Below are positions 1 through 4,974 of a stretch of DNA of 7,130 nucleotides, piece after piece. Below the pieces are notes generated by a model that was not told where the DNA came from, did not search any database, and saw nothing but the letters and a program-made list of their open reading frames with translations. Both the position numbers and the translations under genes were made by a program. Position 1 is the first letter of the stretch. Every line of letters begins with the position of its first letter. The stretch lies in contig WFZY01000333.1 in the NCBI GenBank assembly GCA_015489265.1, positions 1-7,130 on the forward strand, read 5' to 3'. The stretch comes from Flavobacteriaceae bacterium. Its GTDB lineage: Bacteria > Bacteroidota > Bacteroidia > Flavobacteriales > Flavobacteriaceae.

Positions 1-66
1 GTGGCGTTTAACCTGTTCCATAACCGGATAAGGAAGCTGCTGTTTTGCATAATAACATATTCAAAG

Positions 67-94
67 AGCTTGCCGAATCCGGCAAGCTTTTTTT
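67..94 (+). terminator. Rho-independent terminator of the upstream transcription unit
   Basis: A perfect 9-bp stem, AGCTTGCCG (67-75) with CGGCAAGCT (80-88), closes a 4-nt AATC loop and runs into seven consecutive T residues (88-94). The A-rich bases before the stem could extend pairing into the T tract. The T tract lies on the + side only, so it most likely ends a + strand unit. Two of the three + frames stop at 9-11 and 29-31, which fits an upstream gene ending near the left edge, but too little of it is visible to identify. It separates the trp cluster from whatever lies upstream. Confidence 0.9.
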
Positions 95-156
95 ATTTAT
101 TATCTAGTTGCAAGTAACAAGTAGCGATGCCTTACAGTGCATCTGAATTGAGAATT

Positions 157-206
157 GACACTTCGATACATTCTTTGCTCCTACGTCGCAAAGAACACTC
201 AGTGTC
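157..206. repeat. Family C stem-loop repeat, copy 1 (trpE leader)
   Basis: An outer stem GACACT (157-162) pairs with AGTGTC (201-206). It encloses the conserved TCGATACA and an inner 8-bp stem TTCTTTGC (171-178) with GCAAAGAA (188-195). A second copy lies before trpG (about 1827-1880), with the same outer landmarks (CTTCGRTACATTC, GAACACTCAG) but different paired bases. There is no T tract after it, so it does not look like an intrinsic terminator. An alternative small hairpin, ACACT/AGTGT (195-205), would compete with both stems. Confidence 0.7.
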
Positions 207-210
207 CGTT

Positions 211-407
211 TTCCTCAGTTCCTCAAATTACTTGCAGAAGTAAAGTATGAAGTAGTAATCAAGCATCACAGCGACAAATAATCAATGAAGTAGAGAAAAG
301 TCATCAATTCCTCAAATAAAAGGCAGTAATTTCATAAGAAGTATAAATAATCATCAGTAAAGAAAACAAACTAAGAAATAGAAAAAATCCTCAATTCCTC
401 AAATAAA
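211..407 (+). repeat. Leader repeat L: three 20-nt cores with an 87-90-nt period
   Basis: The core TTCCTCARTTCCTCAAATTA appears at 211-230, as TCATCAATTCCTCAAATAAA at 301-320, and as TCCTCAATTCCTCAAATAAA at 388-407. The spacings are 90 and 87 nt. The core is itself a near-tandem 8-mer (CCTCAATT then CCTCAAAT). The spacers between cores are also related: GTATGAAGTA-like and ATCATCA-like words recur at similar offsets, which suggests two diverged tandem units plus a partial third. The last core ends 5 nt before the trpE ATG. One further unit precedes trpG. Confidence 0.65.
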
Positions 408-412
408 TAAAA

Positions 413-1792
413 ATGAAATACCAAACCAAAATTATTGAAAAGCCGGCCGACTTAATCACACCCGTAGGCGTGTATCTGCGGATACGTGACCGGTTTCCGG
501 AAAGCTTATTGCTCGAAAGTTCCGATTATAACAGCGACAAAAACAGTTTTACCTATATTGTTGCCGGTCGATTGGAACAGTTTAAGATTCAGAACAACAC
601 GTTGATAATCAACGATAAAGAAACGAAAATTAACAAGCCGGATACCGTCAAAAATGGCTTAAAATCATTTATCAAACAAATCAATGTCAGTCAATCCGAT
701 AAAACCAAGCAGTTTAACGGGTTATACGGGTTTACCGGTTTTGAAGCGGTCAAATATTTCGACACGTTTGATTTTGAACCCAAACCCAAAAAAGATGATA
801 TTCCCGAAATGTCTTACGGCTTTTACCGGTTTATCATCGCTATTAACCATTTCAATGATGATGTTATAATTTTGGAAAATATTCCCGAAGGTGATACATC
901 ACAATTAGACGATTTTGCCGGATTGGTTTTTGCGCAAAAAACCCCGCAATTTCCGTTTAAATCCGGCAAAGACGAAACATCCTTTATTACGGATGACGAC
1001 TTTCTTGAATTGGTCAAAAAAGGCAAAGAATATTGTCAGTTAGGTGAAGTTTTTCAAATTGTATTTGCCCGCCGTTTCAGGCAGAGTTTTAAGGGGGATG
1101 AATTCAACGTTTACCGTGCTTTACGGTCTATAAATCCGTCGCCCTACTTATTTTATTACGATTATGGCAATTTTAAACTTTTTGGTTCGTCACCGGAAAG
1201 CCAACTGGTCATTGCGCGTGGCGAAGCCAAACTCAATCCCATAGCCGGCACGTACAAAAAAACCGGCGATTTTGAAATAGATAAATTATTAGCAGAAAAA
1301 TTACGTCAAGACCCCAAAGAAAATGCCGAACATACCATGCTCGTCGATTTGGCACGTAACGATTTAGGTCGTTTTTGCACCCAAGTCGAAGTTAAAAAAT
1401 ACAAAGAAATTCAGCATTTCAGTCATGTGATTCATATCGTGTCGGAAGTTACCGGAAAAGTCCGTTCACAAGACGACGCCATTGATATTTTCGGGGCGAC
1501 TTTTCCGGCGGGGACTTTGAGTGGTGCACCCAAGTATCGTGCATTGGAATTGATTAACAAAGATGAAGCCCATCAACGCAGTTTTTACGGTGGCACAGTC
1601 GGCATTATCAGTTTGACCGGCGATATAAACACGGCAATTACCATCCGGTCAATATTGAGCCAAAACGGTAAATTGCATTACCAAGCCGGTGCAGGTATCG
1701 TTGTAGATTCGGTTCCGGAAAGCGAACTTAAAGAAGTGGATAACAAACTCGGCGCCTTGCGAAAAGCTATAAAAATGGCAGAGAGATTCTAG
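413..1792 (+). CDS. trpE: Anthranilate synthase component I
   Basis: TrpE makes anthranilate from chorismate, using ammonia delivered by TrpG, and is the committed step of tryptophan synthesis in the cytoplasm. The 459-residue protein has an N-terminal regulatory part with LLLES (32-36), the motif that forms the tryptophan feedback site in this family, and NPSPY (241-245), which also lines that site. The chorismate-binding domain follows: GEVFQIVFARRF (211-222), PIAGT (276-280), HTMLVDLARND (307-317), HIVSEV (341-346, catalytic His), FPAGTLSGAPK (364-374), YGGTVG (392-397) and GAGIVVDSVPESE (426-438). It is shorter than enterobacterial TrpE (about 520), but nothing catalytic is missing. The first ATG after the stop-rich leader is chosen; it has A-rich upstream sequence and no Shine-Dalgarno motif. 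Feedback inhibition by tryptophan is expected. PabB is the main alternative, but LLLES and the cluster make TrpE secure. The TAG stop is followed at once by in-frame TAG and TGA. Confidence 0.97.
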   Translation: MKYQTKIIEKPADLITPVGVYLRIRDRFPESLLLESSDYNSDKNSFTYIVAGRLEQFKIQNNTLIINDKETKINKPDTVKNGLKSFIKQINVSQSDKTKQFNGLYGFTGFEAVKYFDTFDFEPKPKKDDIPEMSYGFYRFIIAINHFNDDVIILENIPEGDTSQLDDFAGLVFAQKTPQFPFKSGKDETSFITDDDFLELVKKGKEYCQLGEVFQIVFARRFRQSFKGDEFNVYRALRSINPSPYLFYYDYGNFKLFGSSPESQLVIARGEAKLNPIAGTYKKTGDFEIDKLLAEKLRQDPKENAEHTMLVDLARNDLGRFCTQVEVKKYKEIQHFSHVIHIVSEVTGKVRSQDDAIDIFGATFPAGTLSGAPKYRALELINKDEAHQRSFYGGTVGIISLTGDINTAITIRSILSQNGKLHYQAGAGIVVDSVPESELKEVDNKLGALRKAIKMAERF

Positions 1793-1826
1793 TAGTGACA
1801 AAATATATTTCATCTCAATAGAAAGC

Positions 1827-1993
1827 GGCGCTTCGGTACATTCCGTCCCGACTTTTGTCGGGACAGAACACTCAGCGACCTTTCCTCAATTCCTCAAATT
1901 ATATGTAGGAATTTGGTATGAAGTAAGAAGTAGTCATCATACAACAACATATTCTATGAAGCACAATAAATCATCAAAAAAACAAAATCATCT
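1827..1993 (+). repeat. Second copy of the leader repeat (family C stem-loop plus L unit) before trpG
   Basis: This segment repeats the layout of about 157-320. It has CTTCGGTACATTC (1831-1843), a strong hairpin GTCCCGAC (1845-1852) with GTCGGGAC (1857-1864), GAACACTCAG (1866-1875), and then the core TTCCTCAATTCCTCAAATTA (1882-1901), 19 of 20 bases identical to 211-230. Downstream, GTATGAAGTA and TATGAAG words recur. A decayed core (TCATCAA..., 1971-1990, about 12 of 20 matches) lies 89 nt after the first, the same period as in the trpE leader, and 23 nt before the trpG ATG. The outer stem is CGCT (1829-1832) with AGCG (1874-1877). No T tract follows the hairpin, so it is not a terminator. 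Confidence 0.7.
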
Positions 1994-2614
1994 ATGAATC
2001 AAAAAAAGATACTCATAATAGACAATTACGATTCGTTTACCTACAATTTGGTGCAGTATGTCAAAGAACTGACCGATGCCCAAGTAGATGTTTATCGCAA
2101 TGATACCATTAGTTTAGCAGACATAGATGCCTATGATACCGTTATTTTTTCGCCCGGTCCGGGCTTGCCAGAACAAGCAGGTATTATGATAGACGCTATC
2201 AAGCAATATGCACCACAAAAAAAAATGCTGGGGGTTTGCTTGGGACATCAAGCTATCGGGATGGCGTTTGGTAGCAAATTGCAAAATCTTAAAAAAGTCT
2301 ATCATGGCGTGCAAACACCGGTAAAAATTATGGATACAGATGACCCTGTTTTTAAGAATATCGCACCGGAAACCGAAGTCGGGCGTTATCATTCTTGGGT
2401 CATTGCGCCGACAACTTTGAGTGATGAATTAAAAGTAACCGCTCAATCAGAAGACGGACAAATTATGGCTGTCAAACACAAAAAATATCCGGTCTGGGGC
2501 TTACAGTTTCATCCTGAAAGCATTATGACCGATGAAGGCAAAAAAATGATACAAAATTTTTTGGAAGCCCCCCGACCTTGTAGGTTTCCAAAACCTGCTA
2601 GGTCTAAAAAATAA
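1994..2614 (+). CDS. trpG: Anthranilate synthase component II (glutamine amidotransferase)
   Basis: TrpG hydrolyses glutamine and passes the ammonia to TrpE. It is a class I glutamine amidotransferase of 206 residues. It begins with ILIIDNYDSFTYNLVQY (6-22), has the oxyanion-region SPGPG (53-57), the nucleophile elbow GVCLGHQ with Cys82, HGVQTPV (104-110), RYHSWV (131-136), and the catalytic pair His173/Glu175 in LQFHPES. The family domain normally ends close to the NFLE here (188-191). The remaining tail, PRPCRFPKPARSKK, is encoded by a family A hairpin repeat and is probably not ancestral. The 201-nt gap after trpE contains leader-type repeats. No Shine-Dalgarno motif is seen. In some bacteria the same subunit also serves PabB (folate synthesis); the sequence cannot exclude that. 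Confidence 0.96.
   Translation: MNQKKILIIDNYDSFTYNLVQYVKELTDAQVDVYRNDTISLADIDAYDTVIFSPGPGLPEQAGIMIDAIKQYAPQKKMLGVCLGHQAIGMAFGSKLQNLKKVYHGVQTPVKIMDTDDPVFKNIAPETEVGRYHSWVIAPTTLSDELKVTAQSEDGQIMAVKHKKYPVWGLQFHPESIMTDEGKKMIQNFLEAPRPCRFPKPARSKK
2574..2604. repeat. Family A hairpin repeat, copy 1, inside the trpG 3' end
   Basis: The arms GACCTTGTAGGTTT (2574-2587) and AAACCTGCTAGGTC (2591-2604) pair around a CCA loop, with 12 Watson-Crick pairs, one G-T and one mismatch. The sequence matches the copies at 2672 and 4618. It lies wholly in the trpG reading frame, and the stop codon follows at 2612-2614. It is the most diverged of the three copies. Confidence 0.8.
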
Positions 2615-2623
2615 TAAGCAAAA

Positions 2624-2661
2624 TGTCATTCCGACAGAGATTAGTCGGGAACGAAATTACA
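2624..2661 (+). repeat. Family B repeat, degenerate copy B1
   Basis: It starts with TGTCATTCCGACAGAG and has an inner stem CCGAC (2631-2635) with GTCGG (2644-2648). The right end, ACGAAATTACA, is a decayed form of GAGAAATCTCA. As at the better copies, the left flank carries an ATAAG(..)GCA-like word. It is called from its resemblance to B2, B4 and B6. Confidence 0.6.
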
Positions 2662-2671
2662 GTGGAAAATA

Positions 2672-2704
2672 AGACCTGATAGGTTTCTAAAACCTGTTAG
2701 GTCT
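2672..2704. repeat. Family A hairpin repeat, copy 2, in the trpG-trpD gap
   Basis: AGACCTGATAGGTTT (2672-2686) pairs over all 15 positions with AAACCTGTTAGGTCT (2690-2704) around a CTA loop, with 13 Watson-Crick and 2 G-T pairs. Each arm contains ACCTGNTAGGT, which is itself an inverted repeat (ACCT/AGGT). No T run follows, so it is not an obvious terminator. Confidence 0.85.
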
Positions 2705-2781
2705 AAATATCAAGAAGATCTTATTTGTAGGTTAGAATAGAAATAAAAATGTCAATAAGCTAAAAAAAATAAGAAGCAGAA

Positions 2782-2830
2782 TGTCATTTCGACAGAGTCT
2801 CGACTTTCATCGAGACGACGAGAAATCTCA
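2782..2830 (+). repeat. Family B repeat, copy B2, just before trpD
   Basis: The ends are TGTCATTTCGACAGA and GAGAAATCTCA. The centre is a 7-bp hairpin, GTCTCGA (2797-2803) with TCGAGAC (2810-2816). The left flank is AATAAGAAGCAGA, nearly the same as at B6 (AATAAGAAGCACC), so the conserved unit probably begins about 12 nt further left. The right end is 23 nt before the trpD ATG. Confidence 0.8.
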
Positions 2831-2853
2831 ATCATGAATAAAAACATAATCCC

Positions 2854-3843
2854 ATGAAAACCCTATTAAATCAACTCTTTCAACACAAAGTATTAAGCCA
2901 AACGGAAGCCGAAAGCGTCATCAAAGAAATGGCAACAGGCGAGATTCCCGATGCACAAGTCGCCGCATTTTTGACCGTTTTCAACATGCGTCCTATTAGT
3001 CTGGACGAATTTAAAGGTTTTCGCAAAGCCCTATTGGATTTAGCGATTCCGGTAGATTTATCCGACTTTGAAACCATTGATATGTGCGGCACCGGTGGCG
3101 ATGGTAAAAATACGTTTAATATTTCCACTTTGGCGTCGTTTGTAGTGGCGGGCGCCGGTTATAAAGTCGCCAAGCACGGTAATTACGGTGTGTCGTCAGT
3201 CAGCGGGTCGTCTAATGTTTTGGAAGCGCTCGGCTACCGGTTTACCAATGATGAAAAAGTTTTGCAGCAGCAAATAGCCGATGCCAATATTACCTTTTTA
3301 CACGCGCCTAAATTTCATCCGGCTATGGCTGCCGTGGCACCGGCACGACGGGCTTTGGGTCTTAAAACGTTTTTTAATATGCTCGGTCCGGTGGTCAATC
3401 CGTCCAGACCGACGCATCAACTAGCCGGCGTTTTCAGTTTGGAATTAGCCCGACTGTATCAATATTTGTTTCAAGATGAGCCACAAAAAAACTACGCTGT
3501 AATTTATGGATTAGATGGTTATGACGAAATCTCACTTACGGGCGAATTTGTGATGAAAGACCGTCAAGGTGAGCATTTACTCTCACCCAAAGATTTGGGC
3601 TTACCGCAAATTTCACAAAAAGACATTTTTGGTGGCAATACGGTTGAAGAAGCCGTTGGTATTTTCAAAAGAATTATCGAAGGAAACGGCACCGATGCTC
3701 AAAACAATGTGGTATGTGCCAATGCAGCCATGGCTATCAAATTGTTCCGCCCCGAAGCGGATTTTGCGACCTGTTTTGAAAAAGCCAAAGCATCATTACT
3801 CGGACTGAAAGCTTTACATAGTTTAAAACTGATTACCAATTAA
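2854..3843 (+). CDS. trpD: Anthranilate phosphoribosyltransferase
   Basis: TrpD transfers the phosphoribosyl group from PRPP to anthranilate, giving phosphoribosylanthranilate. The 329-residue protein has the usual small N-terminal helical domain (about 1-70). The PRPP- and Mg-binding elements follow: GTGGDG (79-84), NISTLAS (89-95), KHGNYGVSS (107-115), the anthranilate-site region HPAMAAVAPARRALG (155-169), NMLGPVVNPSRP (175-186), and DGYDEIS (221-227), whose Asp224-Glu225 pair is the metal-binding DE motif. Length and motif order are normal for the family (about 330-345). There is no fusion to TrpG, unlike in enterobacteria. The stop lies 2 nt before the trpC start, so the two are almost certainly co-transcribed and probably translationally coupled. 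No Shine-Dalgarno motif is visible. Confidence 0.97.
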   Translation: MKTLLNQLFQHKVLSQTEAESVIKEMATGEIPDAQVAAFLTVFNMRPISLDEFKGFRKALLDLAIPVDLSDFETIDMCGTGGDGKNTFNISTLASFVVAGAGYKVAKHGNYGVSSVSGSSNVLEALGYRFTNDEKVLQQQIADANITFLHAPKFHPAMAAVAPARRALGLKTFFNMLGPVVNPSRPTHQLAGVFSLELARLYQYLFQDEPQKNYAVIYGLDGYDEISLTGEFVMKDRQGEHLLSPKDLGLPQISQKDIFGGNTVEEAVGIFKRIIEGNGTDAQNNVVCANAAMAIKLFRPEADFATCFEKAKASLLGLKALHSLKLITN

Positions 3844-3845
3844 TT

Positions 3846-4628
3846 ATGGATATTTTACAAAAAATCATCAACTACAAAAAACCGCTTTTGGAACAGCAAA
3901 AACGACAAATACCCATTGAAGCCTTGCAAATTCATCCCTATTTTAAACGAAAAAGCTTGTCGCTATCCAATGCTTTAACCAAACCGGACAGTAGCGGCAT
4001 TATTGCTGAATTTAAAAGACGCTCGCCATCCAAACCGGCAATCAATTTGACGGCTGATGTGCAAAAGGTAACAACCGGATACCAAAAATCCGGTGCTGCT
4101 GCGCTATCCGTTTTGACCGACACGCATTTTTTTGGTGGAAAAAACCTTGATATTGAACAGATTAGAGATTTTATCAATATTCCAATTTTGCGAAAGGATT
4201 TTATATTTGACACCTATCAAGTTTACGAAGCCAAAAGCATCGGTGCCGATGCTATTTTGTTGATTGCCGAAGTTTTGTCAAAAGATGAAATCTTGCAATT
4301 GGTAAAAACAGCTCATGAACTGGGAATGGAAGTGTTATTGGAAATTCACAGCACATCGCAATTGGATAAATTGAATCCCTATATAAATGTGTTGGGGATT
4401 AACAACCGTAATTTAAAAACCTTTGAAGTCAGTATTGACAATTCCATTCAAATTGCCGGAAAATTACCGAAAGACATCATTAAAATTTCGGAAAGTGGCA
4501 TCCGTTCACCGGAAGACATCAAACGATTGCGCACTTATGGTTTTCAAGGATTTTTAATCGGGGAAAGTTTTATGAAAACCCCTGCGCCGGAACAAGCTTG
4601 TAGGGATTTTATAAGCAAGACCTGTTAG
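3846..4628 (+). CDS. trpC: Indole-3-glycerol phosphate synthase
   Basis: TrpC closes the indole ring, converting CdRP to indole-3-glycerol phosphate with loss of CO2. It is a 260-residue single-domain (beta/alpha)8 barrel, not fused to TrpF. Visible active-site elements are IIAEFKRRSPSK (52-63, Glu55 and Lys57), ALSVLTD (86-92), ILRKDFI (114-120, Lys117), LLEIHS (164-169, Glu166), GINNRNL (184-190) and ISESGIR (214-220, Glu216 and Ser217), then the phosphate-binding GFLIGESFM (235-243). SPSK is followed by Pro64 where Gly is more usual. The last three codons and the TAG stop come from a family A repeat, so the extreme C-terminus has probably been rewritten without touching the barrel. Confidence 0.97.
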   Translation: MDILQKIINYKKPLLEQQKRQIPIEALQIHPYFKRKSLSLSNALTKPDSSGIIAEFKRRSPSKPAINLTADVQKVTTGYQKSGAAALSVLTDTHFFGGKNLDIEQIRDFINIPILRKDFIFDTYQVYEAKSIGADAILLIAEVLSKDEILQLVKTAHELGMEVLLEIHSTSQLDKLNPYINVLGINNRNLKTFEVSIDNSIQIAGKLPKDIIKISESGIRSPEDIKRLRTYGFQGFLIGESFMKTPAPEQACRDFISKTC

Positions 4629-4650
4629 GTTTTTAAAACCTGATAGGTCT
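4618..4650. repeat. Family A hairpin repeat, copy 3, across the trpC stop codon
   Basis: AGACCTGTTAGGTTT (4618-4632) pairs with AAACCTGATAGGTCT (4636-4650) around a TTA loop, with 13 Watson-Crick and 2 G-T pairs. The trpC stop TAG (4626-4628) is part of the left arm. Compared with copy 2, the central GAT and GTT of the two arms are exchanged, so pairing is preserved. Confidence 0.85.
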
Positions 4651-4679
4651 GAAAAACAAAAAATATGTAAAATAATAAT

Positions 4680-4728
4680 TGAGATTCCTCATCGTCCCGA
4701 CCAAAGTCGAGACACTATCGGAATGATA
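4680..4728 (-). repeat. Family B repeat, copy B3 (reverse orientation)
   Basis: On the + strand it reads TGAGATTCCTC ... CGGAATGATA, the reverse of the B2 layout. The inner stem is GTCCCGAC (4694-4701) with GTCGAGAC (4706-4713), with one mismatch and a CAAA loop. It faces B4. Confidence 0.75.
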
Positions 4729-4765
4729 ATCAGTATATAACAGCTAAATTTTATAAGTAGCACTC

Positions 4766-4800
4766 TGTCATTTCGAAGGAGGAACGACTGAGAAATCTCA
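4766..4800 (+). repeat. Family B repeat, copy B4 (short form)
   Basis: It has both conserved ends, TGTCATTTCGAAGGAG and TGAGAAATCTCA, in only 35 nt, without the inner CCCGAC hairpin. The left flank, TTATAAGTAGCACTC, resembles the flanks of B2 and B6. It shows that the hairpin is an optional module within the element. Confidence 0.78.
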
Positions 4801-4820
4801 CTAAATATGAATAATTCAAA

Positions 4821-4883
4821 AGATTCCTTCCCGACTTTCGTCGGGACAGGCTGTCGCTCGTGCCTCGCTCACTCGGAATGACA
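4821..4883 (-). repeat. Family B repeat, copy B5 (reverse orientation, long form)
   Basis: It reads AGATTCCT ... CGGAATGACA on the + strand. It carries the hairpin TCCCGAC (4829-4835) with GTCGGGA (4840-4846), followed by a GACAGGCTGTC mini-palindrome (4845-4855). TCGGGACAGGCTGTC (4841-4855) is matched exactly in inverted orientation by 4940-4954 in B6. Confidence 0.78.
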
Positions 4884-4905
4884 ATTAATAAAATAAGAAG
4901 CACCG

Positions 4906-4974
4906 TGTCATTTCGACGGAAGGAAGACGCAGGATGACTGACAGCCTGTCCCGATTTATCGGGGAGAAATCTCA
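4906..4974 (+). repeat. Family B repeat, copy B6 (long form), just before trpF
   Basis: The ends are TGTCATTTCGACGGAAGG and GAGAAATCTCA. The inner hairpin is CCCGAT (4950-4955) with ATCGGG (4958-4963). The left flank is AATAAGAAGCACC. The element ends 12 nt before the trpF ATG, so it forms most of the trpF 5' flank. It pairs with B5 over 15 bp (4841-4855 with 4940-4954) and at the inner tips AATGACA/TGTCATT (4877-4883 with 4906-4912). Confidence 0.8.

Larger units (their letters stand above)
95..412 (+). other. Gene-free trpE leader region (318 nt) made largely of repeats
   Basis: I see no credible coding region here on either strand. The segment holds a two-part stem-loop (157-206) and three copies of a 20-nt core (starting at 211, 301 and 388), described separately. 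It should contain the trp promoter, but I found no convincing Bacteroidota-type element (TTTG near -33 with TAnnTTTG near -7). There is no TGG codon anywhere in 95-412, so a Trp-rich leader peptide of the enteric kind is excluded. The last 12 nt before the trpE ATG are almost pure A/T with no Shine-Dalgarno motif, as is usual in Bacteroidota. Confidence 0.75.

Noticed and set aside
1..50. Minus-strand start (ATG at 50-48) of a divergent gene
   Set aside because: Only 17 codons are visible, with nothing recognisable, and the + strand terminator just after it suggests instead the end of a + strand unit.
155..182. TTGACA (155-160) as a sigma70-type -35 box
   Set aside because: No -10-like hexamer lies at the right distance, Bacteroidota promoters use a different consensus, and the bases belong to the outer arm of a repeat.
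241..300. GAG/TAG triplets resembling TRAP binding sites
   Set aside because: Spacing is irregular and far fewer than the usual number of evenly spaced triplets are present.
211..407. Regularly spaced repeats as a CRISPR array
   Set aside because: The cores are only 20 nt and imperfect, the spacers are about 67-70 nt and related to one another, and no cas gene is present.
684..869. Alternative-frame open frames inside trpE, trpG, trpD, trpC and trpB
   Set aside because: Each overlaps a well-supported gene in another frame and shows no motif of its own.
1845..1864. Hairpin after trpE as an intrinsic terminator
   Set aside because: The stem is strong, but no T tract follows. It fits better as the inner stem of the leader repeat.
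1956..1997. 13-codon open frame (MKHNKSSKKQNHL) overlapping the trpG start as ATGA
   Set aside because: The matching position in the trpE leader reads ATGAAGTAG and stops at once, so it is not conserved. It has no Trp codons and its A-rich make-up matches the background.
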